Source: Leucogyrophana mollusca (lineage: Eukaryota > Basidiomycota > Agaricomycetes > Boletales). From it: a DNA stretch of 64,000 nucleotides. Positions within the stretch are counted from its first letter, which is position 1. Every line of letters starts with the position of its first letter. Of this stretch, positions 11,105 through 20,706 are shown in pieces. Location: positions 56,568 to 120,567 of the forward strand of contig MU266398.1 of NCBI GenBank assembly GCA_021014945.1, in the 5' to 3' direction. Below the pieces are notes generated by a model that saw nothing but the letters and a program-made list of their open reading frames with translations, was not told where the DNA came from and did not search any database. The position numbers and the translations under genes are program-made.

Positions 11105-13530
11105 TTAATGTACGCCGTTGGACGTTGAGAAGACGGGTGGTAGCCGTGGGGGATTGTCCCTTGGCGGCTTCACCCTGAATTCGCTGACGAGGCAGACGTG
11201 GCTGTGTTGGAGGTATAAGTACTAGCAGATATGGGCGTGAAATGTAAAACTCACTCTGACGGGAAGTGTGCATTCGGGAATCCAACCACCTTCTCCAGAT
11301 ACGATTTGTCTACCTCTCCCAGGACCGCATTGACGGCCAAGTTTGCGGTTGAATACCAGATATAATCAATCACGCCTTGGAAGCTCGGGGTGTAATTGGT
11401 CACAGGCAGCTCTCCGGCGGGCGCGTACGCGCTCTTCAGCCCCAGCCGATGCCGCAGACCGTCTGTCGTGTACTTCCCATACAGATGCGACATGAAATCG
11501 GGGTGATCGGGCGGCGCGGACCCGTTTGACAGGAACTCGTACACCCCGCTGTCTGGGACGGAGTTGAAGTCTCCGCAGATGACGAGTGGGATCTTTGAAC
11601 CGTCGGTGTACACAGGCGGCGGCCGCGAAGACGACGCACCGCTGTCGGAGTCCGAGGCGGCTGACTGCGAGATCGGGGGGCGAGGGGGATACTTTGCGAA
11701 GTCGTGCGCGATCTTCTCGATCTCGTCGACCAACAATGCGGCTTGAACGAGCTTGACATCCCGGTAGGCGGGATCCCAATGTATGTGAGCGTTGGCGACG
11801 ATGATCCGCGTCCCTGTTTCCTTGTTCTCGAAAAGACAGACGACGGCGATGTGGTCCTTGCCGAGCACGCGGTTGAACATGTCGTCGGTCTTCTTGAAGT
11901 CCGGCCGCTGCATCGCGACGGTGCTGAACTCGATGACGTGCTTCTCCACCAGTTGGTACCTGTAAGCAACGATCAACTTTTCTGGGCGAATCGAGGGTAC
12001 TTCGAGCACTCACTTGTCTGCCTTGTAAAACGTAGCACACCCATCGACCTGCCGCCGATCGGCGTCACTCATAGTTTTATACCGCGACTTTGGGAAATAG
12101 ACGCCTCCGTAATCCTGTTCCTGCAGATGCTTGACGAAGTAATCCTCATACTGTGCGATGTCCACTTCCTGGAGGCACAAGAAGTCGGCGTCGTAGTTCA
12201 TCAACTCCGTTAAGATAAGCTCTTTACGATAGTCCCATGATAGGGCCCACGAAGGCGTGTACCCATAAAGTCGCTCCGTTGCATACTTCTCGCAGAGGAT
12301 ATTGTAGCACAGGGCACTGAACGTCTCCGTGTTTGGATCGGCAAGCATCGCATCACGCTCTGGCGTTGTGAACAGGTTCTTCCAGAGTCGCTCAGGCGGA
12401 GGTGCCGGTACTGGACACGAGTCGCGGAGGTAAGAGATGAGCGCTGGAGTGCCATCTTTCTGCACAATCGCCTTCAAGGAAGCGTCCATTGGATTGCCTT
12501 CCACGCCTATAGTCTGCAACTGGTGCAAGCTCCCTAATTCGGGTGGCAGGGTGGCGATGTGATTGTCAAACAAGTATAGCTCCTTGAGGTGGGTGAGCAT
12601 GCCCAGTTCGGGCGGAACAGTGCTGAGGTTGTTCCCGGATAGGTCGAGCAGCTCAAGATGCCGTAGTTTCGATATCTCGGGCGGCAGCGTTGACAGCGCA
12701 TTGTGGTTTAGATAGAGGTTGATGAGAAAGGTAAAAGTGAAAAGACCGGATGATGGAGGGAGTGTCTTTATGTTCACTCCACCCATATCTAGGGAGCCCC
12801 ACGTATTCTGTGGTGGCTTGACAGTCGGCCGCGGTGCCTCGGCTATAGGAGCGACAGTCGAAGACGGGTGATTGACGGCTGCGCCAACAGCATTTGGTGA
12901 GCCTTCCGTTGGCGCAGGTGTCGTGGAGGGTGTGACACCATTGTCCTTTGCTGTTTCGCTGACGTCAGCGCTGGGACTAGGCTTCACCAGGTTCGGGTTT
13001 GTGATAGGGATGGCAGACTTAGTGACCGTCCGAGAGGCCATTGCACTGGCACGGGCGCGGTGATGCGGGGAGCGGGAAGACCTTATCATCTACAATTTCC
13101 CATGAACACCGATCAGATCTGTAGGCTCGTTCGGGAAGTGAGATAGGACGATACGCACCTCGCATTTGAGCAGCTGCTGTTGCCAGTGCGGGGTTATTAT
13201 TTGGCTAGCAGCGCTTCCTGGGGAGCCCTGGCCCATGTGCTGAGGGTGCATATGGCCATTTGGAGGAGAGGGATAATGAGAGAGGGAGTTCTGGTGCTGG
13301 TGGTGTGCCATGGGAGGGTGAGAGAGTGCATGGGGGTGGCCCGGGTGGTGCTGCATCGGGTTAACGGAGCCATTTGAATAGAGAGCGTACCCGGGAGAAG
13401 TTGGCGGTGGGCCTATGTTTTGTGATCCGGGTGGACCGAGAACAGGATGATGTGTACGACTCCAGGGAGACTGGTCATGATGATTTGGTAGTTTGTGAGC
13501 TATAGCCGGGGACTGCTGCGGGTAGAACAT
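11105..13530 (-). CDS. CCR4: Ccr4, catalytic subunit of the CCR4-NOT deadenylase
   Basis: Shortens mRNA poly(A) tails as the exonuclease of the CCR4-NOT complex in the cytoplasm. Exons on the minus strand: 13530-13159, 13089-12014, 11959-11255, 11201-11105, giving 749 residues. The N-terminus is rich in His, Pro and Gln. A run of leucine-rich repeats follows (LYLNHNALSTLPPEI, LDLSGNNLSTVPPELG, LYLFDNHIATLPPELG), the family's Caf1/Not1-docking region. The endonuclease/exonuclease/phosphatase domain shows FSALCYNILCEKYAT, FLCLQEVD with the metal-binding Glu, ICGDFNS and the terminal HFPS-DH box. The last intron splits that box: SER-Glu before 11255 and His-Val after 11201, so intron retention would stop translation at once and remove the final catalytic His. 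It is divergent from the decarboxylase gene. Confidence 0.93.
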
Positions 13531-14023
13531 CGCATTTGGCTACGCTATTAACGACCAAGACCGCCGGGGAGCTAGAGCTCTCGAACAAAGAAACTCAGTG
13601 GAGCGCAAGCCCAGTGCACCCGAGACAGAAAGACAAAGAGAGACTCGGTGAAGAATAGACAGGTGAAACCAAGAAATATTATATTTCTCCTGGAATTGAT
13701 TTTTATGTGCCGTCGTTTGTGCTCGTCGTGGCGCTTCGTTGCGGGTTCAAAGGTCGATACACGGAAGGTGAAAAGGTAAGAAGGCGCTGGAAAACGTCGA
13801 CGCAACAAAGCCAGATCTTCGGTGCCACTGTCACACTGTCACACGCTGACCCAGGTTGTGACGGGTAAACCGGTAAAGAAATCGGATATATTCCTGATTA
13901 GGAAGTGATACCTGTACCCGCACAGCCACTCCATTCGGCTTTCACCTTCGAGCCAGTGGCAAAACGTACGATGGATCGATTAACAATAACGAGACTGAAA
14001 CCCCAAGGTTGCTTTCGCCCATC
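13531..14023. promoter_or_regulatory. Divergent promoter region between CCR4 and MVD1
   Basis: A 493-bp interval separates the start codons of two outward-facing genes and must hold both promoters. A direct repeat of CTGTCACA is visible near 13828-13845. I see no clear TATA box or sterol-response element. Confidence 0.45.
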
Positions 14024-15333
14024 ATGTCGGTCTACCAAGCAACAGCGTCTGCCCCGGTCAACATCGCCTGCATAAAGTGAGCCAGACGAGGTCATGCCCG
14101 TGTTCGATCTAATACAGGAGTAGGTACTGGGGCAAACGAGACACTAAATTGATCCTGCCGACCAACTCATCTCTATCGGTCACCCTAGATCAAGATCATT
14201 TACGCTCGACGACAACCTCTCGCGCAGACCCTTCGTTCACGAAGGACAGGCTCTGGCTGAATGGCAAGGAGGACGAAATCAAGGATGGCGGCCGTCTATC
14301 TACGTGCATCGCGGAAATGAAACGCATGCGCAAGGAGCTCGAAGACAAGAACCCAAACGAACCAAAGGTATGCTCCCAGTCGTCCGATCAGCTTTATAGC
14401 TCAGCGTCACCTTCGCAGCTTTCTGCGTACAAAGTGCACATCTGCTCGCACAACAACTTCCCCACTGCCGCTGGTCTGGCTTCCTCTGCATCGGGCTTTG
14501 CGGCCCTCGTTAAGTCCTTGGCTGCCCTCTACGCCCTCCCTGCTTCCCCTTCCCAGTTATCCCTGATCGCGCGCCAGGGCTCTGGCTCAGCTTGTCGCTC
14601 TCTCATGGGTGGATTTGTCGCCTGGGAGCAAGGTACATCGCCGGACGGCTCGGACTCTCTCGCCGTTCAAGTCGCCACTCGCGAGCACTGGGCAGACATC
14701 CACGCACTCATCTGCGTCGTGTCCGACGACAAGAAAGGCACATCCTCCACGTCCGGCATGCAGCGCACAGTCGAGACCTCTCCCCTCCTCCAGCACCGCA
14801 TCCACAACGTCGTCCCGCAGCGCATGCGTGACATCTCCGCCGCCATACAAAAGAAGGACTTTGATACCTTCGCACGCATCACAATGCAGGATTCGAACCA
14901 GTTCCACGCCGTGTGCCTCGAGACGGACCCCCCGATCTTCTACATGAACGACGTGAGCCGCGCGATCATCGCGCTCATCGTTGAGTATAACCGCGTGTCG
15001 GTGGAGGCGGGCGGTAAGTTAAAGGCGGCGTACACATTTGACGCTGGCCCGAACGCGGTCATCTACGCGCCAAAGGAAAATGTGCGGGAAATCGTAAACA
15101 TGATTGTCAAGTATTTCCCTCAAGCGGAGCCTTTCAAAGACCCCTTTGGGCTGTTTGGCACGGCGGGCGTTCAAGGAGGGATTGTGGCAGGCTTTAACAC
15201 TGCTGTTGCGAAGCAGTTCGATGTGGGCGCCGTGAAAGGACTCATCCATACCCGTGTTGGAGATGGCCCAAGGGTACTGGGAGCTGAAGAGGGGTTACTA
15301 GGACCAGATGGGTTGCCAAAATCTACGCTGTAA
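14024..15333 (+). CDS. MVD1: Mevalonate diphosphate decarboxylase
   Basis: Converts mevalonate 5-diphosphate plus ATP to isopentenyl diphosphate in the sterol/isoprenoid pathway. Exons 14024-14076, 14124-14367 and 14419-15333 give 403 residues, the usual fungal length of about 400. It is a GHMP-kinase fold: the start MSVYQATASAPVNIACIK runs into YWGKRDTKLILPTNSSLSV, then NNFPTAAGLASSASGFAAL (phosphate loop) and AAYTFDAGPNAV near the C-terminus. The second intron (51 nt) is a multiple of three with no stop, so its retention would insert 17 residues in frame; its GTATGC and CAG ends and the family alignment argue that it is spliced. A partial copy of the 3' coding region lies at 17142-17226. 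Confidence 0.95.
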
Positions 15334-15477
15334 GGAGGTAGACCGTCGGATATGGCCGGTGTATGTTTGTCAGAGTCTTACTACTAGCTGGATTCTAAGC
15401 GTTAGAATTTAAGATCCAGGTCCTTGGTGAATACTCTCGCTCAAGCTAAGGGTTCGAGCTGGAGATTCAGTATAAAC

Positions 15478-17050
15478 GGTAGCGATTCAGAGAATCATCG
15501 AGTAATCAATCCTAACAGCCGAGACAAGTTATGTACGCAGCATCAGAGATGATACACACAGAAGATCATGCAATGGAAAATAGAGAAAGTCCCAATAGAA
15601 AAAAGGGAAACCCGCGCCCTCAACCTGCGCGATTAATAGTGGACTATACAATCAAAGACTACAGAAAAATCATCATGAGCGCTTGGTTCTGGCTCGGCTA
15701 CCCTCCAAGCAATCACCTACCTGCGCCTTGATTCCTGATGCCGCCGTTGTTTATAGTTTCCCCAATAACTGGGCCGCCCCCATTCATGACTATACCGGAG
15801 TCGTAACGCGTTCGATGCTGTTCAGGAGCTGCCAGGGGGGCATCCTGATCGTCGGCGCGGGGCCTCGGCGTGAAAGCTGGTGGGGGGATAGGGTTCAATC
15901 TCGACCCCAGGAGATATTGCGGGCTTGATGGTGAATTTGCTGATGGCTTTGGCTTTTGCTCAAATTCGGTTATTATGGGGGACAGTCTCCCTGAATCACC
16001 GGCGGCAGGTTCGCAAGTGTTCTCTGAGCGGAAAGGCTCGTCCGTAGGGATCACTCGTTGGAGCCGCAGCCGAGAAGTTCTGGACACTAGTTTCTAAAAA
16101 AAGAAGGTCGAAATATGTGAGGGAGTCGTCGTGCAGAATCAATTATCCACATACCTCGAGTTCGATGGAGAGCTCGAAGCAACTGTCGACGTGTTCCAGT
16201 AGCTCACGGCTCCACCTATTGAGCCAGCCTGAATAGGACAGCCGCTTGTGCACAGCAACAAGCCTATTATCAAGAAGTCGTCAGCCCGCCGCCGCCTGTT
16301 ACTGACAGGTTCGCGTACTCCTCTTGTGAATCCATAACAATATTAATCATATCCTGGTCGAGGTTGGCCAATACACAGAGCCGGGCGATGTTCGATAGAG
16401 TCTTATCGCACCAGTCCAGTTTTTCCTGTACCGACGACATATAAGTCGGAGTCGGGGGCGTAACCCATTCGCCGGTGGGTGTAGTGGAGGAGACAGGAGA
16501 CATTTGGGGATGCAGGGTTGATGGATGCAGCAGGGAGTGCAGAGGCAATCTTGAGGCTGTTAAAGGATTTATCGATCTGGATGGTTTGTCCCGTCCGACT
16601 GAAACACAACCAGCATTTATACCTGCAGCTCGCGCCCACAGCTGAGTCCTCGATGCTGCGCCGCCGCCACACATAATCCGAAGTCGTCCCCGCGACTGAC
16701 CACTGATAATAAGGATGCCCAAAAACAAACAATCTGTGAGGACTCGGGAGGAAAAGGAGAAGAATAATTGGCAGGCATGTACAAGGTATCTGCGGAAAGT
16801 GTGATTTAGGACTCACAGGGACCTACAGCCTCAATATAATCATAAACGGTTCGCGAAAAAATCCAGGCGTCGCGTCAACGGAATCTCGGGTGTCAGGATC
16901 CTACCCTGCTTGCAGTTCCAGCCCTGACATACTCTCTGCGATATAGGGTGCCCATTCGCCGTAATCTCACAGAAGATCGGTGACTTTCAGAGTCGAGTGC
17001 AGTCTTCGATGCTCCTGGTGGGCCGAGAACTGAGGACTGAGTTTGAACGC
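15478..17050. repeat. Segmental duplication, copy A
   Basis: This block aligns over its whole length with 18127-19735 in the same orientation, with many substitutions and small indels. Shared landmarks include the string starting AGAAAATCATCATGAGCGC, the region encoding the MSRTSRLRLQR exon, and the closing stretch around CGGAATCTCGGGTG. It starts about 145 bp after the MVD1 stop codon. Confidence 0.85.
15713..16816 (-). pseudogene. Unknown basidiomycete gene, duplication copy A, frameshifted
   Basis: Three coding-like blocks on the minus strand match copy B. The first runs from GHPYYQWSVAGTTSD to DMINIVMDSQEEYANL; the second (about 16265-16160) encodes LVAVHKRLSYSGWLNRWSRE; the third (from about 16095) encodes SRTSRLRLQRVIPTDEP and a Pro-rich segment, ending in a Gly/Asn-rich tail. 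Against copy B there is an in-frame 9-nt deletion and then a 2-nt deletion near 16501 that breaks the frame before the MSPVSS segment. The splice donor at 16306-16305 (GT) is intact here. I do not recognise a named domain. It may still be transcribed from an internal start, but as a full-length gene it looks broken. Confidence 0.55.
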
Positions 17051-17141
17051 TAACTCCATTACATAGCGCAGCGATAGGCAAACAAAAGGACAAATAAGAA
17101 AGAAATAGAAATAAGAAACAAAACATGTAAAGGCCGAATTT

Positions 17142-17226
17142 GCGTGTCGGTGGCGGCGGGCGGTGGGCTAGAGGCGGCATATACGTTTGACGCTGGCCCG
17201 AACGCGGTCATCTACGTGCCAAAGGA
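17142..17226 (+). pseudogene. Fragment of the MVD1 gene
   Basis: These 85 bases match MVD1 positions 14993-15077 at roughly 90 percent and keep an open frame covering the TFDAGPNAVIY motif. Similarity stops abruptly on both sides. It lies upstream of duplication copy B just as intact MVD1 lies upstream of copy A, so it is best read as the remnant of MVD1 carried by the same duplication. Confidence 0.85.
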
Positions 17227-17280
17227 GGACCCTGGCGATCTAGGCTAGAGCTCCGATCCCGGATTCTCGAAATTTGGGAC

Positions 17281-18110
17281 TCACCCTGGAGATGGTTTTC
17301 GGGACTTTTCACCTAACATGGTCGGACGGGGTCGAAATTCGGGCCTCCCAGACATCGGACCTCTCAAATAATCGCGTCCTTTAGCACCTTTTTTCGCAAG
17401 TGTAAGCCAGCGCGACTTACCGCCATCCTTGTAGTTCATGTGCGTCCAATGAATTGAAGTAGGCAACATAAAGCACGAAAGACATACCATCTCCATCAAT
17501 TCCTGGACATCCATATGCCGTTGAGACGCCTCCTCGAGAATCTCGTTTCGAAATGACTTTGGTGTGAAGTTTGCATTCTCCTTGATTTTGGGGCGTCGTA
17601 AAGCGTTCCGAAATCGCTTGAATCGTATTACATGGCTACATTGATGACAAGGCATCACAACGTCTGTAATGCCTGCGTCCAAAGAGACCCCGCGTCGGCG
17701 CGTCCTGTGCATTTTGTCGAGAAGACAGTAAGAGCCGTGTGGTCATTCTGCCAGACAGCTTGCGCGCGTTCAGCCGCCCAAACACGTGCAGATAATTCCC
17801 TCTGGCTGAGGTGTTTGTACTTGGAGGTTGGCAGTTTTCGACGCTCTTGGCGCAATACTTCAGCCTTCAAGGTTGAAGACACGACGGGGTGGCGCGCCTC
17901 CGCACGGGATTGCTGTCCCATTGAGAAAGACGGGGATAAGAGGCTCATCCCACTCTCGTATGCCAGGGCAAGCTGGCATGCTTGGCACGCTACCATTCAC
18001 AGATTTTGCGCCTGCTTGAACGAAGAAAGATTCAATGCTGGCCTGGTCACTGCAGCCGGCCTTGCATTTGTTTGTAGGCGGATATGTTATTGTCCTTCTT
18101 GGCAGTGGTG
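17281..18110 (-). pseudogene. Broken transposon-associated gene fragment
   Basis: Coding-like segments appear in three different minus frames in succession: a Cys-containing part near 18080-17990 (TNKCKAGCSDQASIESFF), a part with CPGIREWDEPLIPVFL, one with KLPTSKYKHLSQRELSARVW and TVFSTKC, and one with MPCHQCSHVIRFKRFRNALR and QELMEM. This order resembles long agaricomycete ORFs that travel with Helitron- or KDZ-type elements, recalled from memory rather than searched. Frame changes without good splice signals point to a decayed copy. No transposase motif or terminal repeat was found. Confidence 0.4.
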
Positions 18111-18126
18111 AAGCACCCGCATCATC

Positions 18127-19735
18127 GGTAGCGATTCAAAAGACCGTCAAGTCATTAGTCCTAACACTCAAGACAAGTTATTTACGTAGCCTAGAGATGA
18201 TCTACGCAGAAGATCATGGCAATCCCGATGGAAAATAGAGAAAGTCCCAATAGAATATAGGGAAACCCACACCCTCAACCTGCGCAATTAGTAGCGGACT
18301 CTATAATCATTAAAGACTACAGAAAAATCATCATGAGCGCTTGATTTCAGCCCAGCTACTCTCCAAGCAGTCACTTACCAGTGCCTTGATTACCAATGCT
18401 GCCATGATTAACAGTGCCGCCGTTTATAGTTGCCCCAATAACTGAGCCGCTCCCATTCATGACCATACCAGGGCCGTAAAACGTCCGATGCTGTGCGGGG
18501 GCTATCGGGGGGTCAGCCTGATCCTTGACGCGAGGCCTCGGCGTGTAAGCTGGGGGAGGGATAGGGTTCAATATCGACCCCAGGAGGTGTTGCGAGTCTG
18601 ACGGCGAGTTTGCTGACGGCTTTGGCTTTTGCTCAAAATCGGTTATTATAGGGGACAGTCTCCCCGAATCATCGGCAGCAGGTTCACTTGGGGGTAAAGT
18701 GTCTTCTGAGCGGGAAGGCTCGTCCGTAGGGATCATTCGTTGGAGCCGCAGCCGAGAAGTTCTGGACATTAGTCTCTAGAAAAGAAAGTCGAAACATGGT
18801 AGGGGGTCCTCGTGCATAATCAATGATTCACGTACCTCGAGTTCGATGGAGAGCTCGAAGCAGTTATCGACGTGTTCCAGTAGCTCACGGCTCCACCTAT
18901 TGAGCCAGCCCGACTTGGACAGCCGCTTGTGCACAACAACATGACTGTTATCAAGAAGTCGTCAGCCCGCCGCCGCCTGTTACTGAAAGGTTCGCGTACT
19001 CCTCTTGTGAATGCATAACAATATTAATCATATCCTGGTCGAGGTTGGCCAATACACAGAGCCGGGCGATGTTCGATAGAGTCTTATCGCACCATTCCAG
19101 TTTTTCCTGTACCGACGACATATAAGTAGGAGCCGGGAGCGTAACCCATCCGCCGGTGAGTGTAGTGGAGGAGACAGGAGACATATTTGGGGATGCAGGG
19201 TTGAAGGGCACTGGGGATATAGCAGGGAGTGCAGAGGCAATCTTGATGCTGTTAGAGGATTTATCGATCTGGGTGGTTTGTCCCGTCCGACTGAAACACG
19301 AGCATTTATACTTGCAGATCGCGCCCACAGCTGAGTCCTCGATGCTACTCCGCCGCCACACACGATCCGAAGTCGTCCCCGCGACGGACGACTGATAATA
19401 AGGATGCCCAAAAACGAAACAGCCCGCGTGGGCTGGGGAGGAAGCTGCGAAGGATATTTGGCAAGCGTGCACAAAGTATTGTGCAAAGTGGGATTTAGGA
19501 CCCACAGGGACCTACGGCTTACATATAAACGGTTCGCGCAAAGATTCAAGTGTCACGTCAACGGAATCTCGGGTGCCAGGATCCTACCTTGCTTCAGGTT
19601 CCACCCCTGACATCCTCTCTGCGATATAGGGTGCCCGTTCGCCGTAATCTCACAGAAGATCGTTGACTTTCAGAGTCGTCGCGCAGTCTTCGATGTTACT
19701 GATGAGACTGCCGCTGGATTTGAATCTTGACTAGA
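18127..19735. repeat. Segmental duplication, copy B
   Basis: Direct-orientation partner of 15478-17050. It is slightly longer because of small insertions in the coding-like part. Between MVD1 fragment and copy B sits about 900 bp, mostly the transposon-like fragment. Confidence 0.85.
18371..19505 (-). pseudogene. Unknown basidiomycete gene, duplication copy B, donor site lost
   Basis: The long upstream exon is open here, from GHPYYQSSVAGTTSD through TGQTTQIDKSSNSIKI and TYMSSVQEKLEWCDKTLSN to DSQ-like HSQEEYANL. At the exon end the donor GT of copy A is TT (18987-18986), so normal splicing to the next exon (HVVVHKRLS, RWSRELLEHVDSCFEL) should fail and the frame reaches a stop. The following exon starts with RLMSRTSRLRLQR after an intron ending TTTTCTAG, then a Pro-rich region, and ends in a tail with repeated Asn-Gly/Gly-Ser steps (ATINGGTVNHGSIGNQG). 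Upstream, 19740-19600 also matches copy A and may hold earlier exons. No domain is recognised; whether either copy works is doubtful. Confidence 0.5.
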
Positions 19736-20706
19736 TAGAGAAGCGAGCCGAGGTTTCGTCTGGTTTCTCTGGTTTCTTGCGTCACAATAGACCTGAACGT
19801 AGTCCCAGGGTTTCCAACGACTCGCCTTCCCAATCAGAGTTTGCCAGAATGATACTGATAGCCGAGTGGGCCACAGCAAGTTCCACTCACCGGGAACTGA
19901 TATACCATTCCAAACATCCTGCCTTATTGTCGTGCTTGCTCATGGCCCGAATATGAATAATTGGGCACCTTCCAGGTGCGCAAGCACGGCATGGCAACTG
20001 TCCAAATTGATGTCCCCAGGTATTGTTCTTCGACTCGATGTTGTACAGGTTGGCACAGGTGGGTTGACGACGTGACGTGATCTCTCTCCTGTCAGTCACG
20101 CAAACCTGGGCCGACTGGAATCGAATACCTACCATTTGGCAACCTAGTTTTTTTTGTCGGTATACAAGTCCACTTGGCTGTGATGAATAAGCGTGGGGTG
20201 GATGTCAACGAAGCACTCGTCTCGCTGTCCAAACAAGGCCCCATTCGAGTGGATCGTCCTTGTCTGAAGAGACTAAAGCAAAGAGGTGTGACCTGCAACG
20301 GACGTGGCGGTTACATTTCAAGGCGGCACTTGTGCTTGGGACCAATAATTTATTTATCTTGCACTGTGACCAATTACTAGTAAAGATGGTTTCCTGATGA
20401 TCGGGGTTTCCGGAACTGCTCAAGCAACATCCTGATTTTATATCAGATATAATGCTGGCCGTTTCCATTGTCCAAGATGCACTGGAACATATCCACCCCG
20501 TTGCCATCTGAGTCAAAGTTCCAGCAGAAGACATTACAAGCCTAGCATCCCAACGAAAGTTATTCAATAGCAATGTGAGCGAGCGATAAATAGTAAGTAA
20601 TAACGAGCGTCTTCATCGAGGTAGATATGATATCTTCTCACTCTGAGGGGTAACTTCATTGGTTAATAGTACGTGGAGAGGTATGTCGTGTCCGGGTATG
20701 AGTCAT
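19736..20706. other. Intergenic; possible small Cys-containing exon
   Basis: Mostly without coding signal. On the minus strand, 20550-20452 reads ACNVFCWNFDSDGNGVDMF followed by QCILDNGNGQHYI and a stop, preceded by a TAG acceptor. It has the look of a last exon of a small secreted protein, but I could not link an upstream exon with a signal peptide. Confidence 0.25.
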
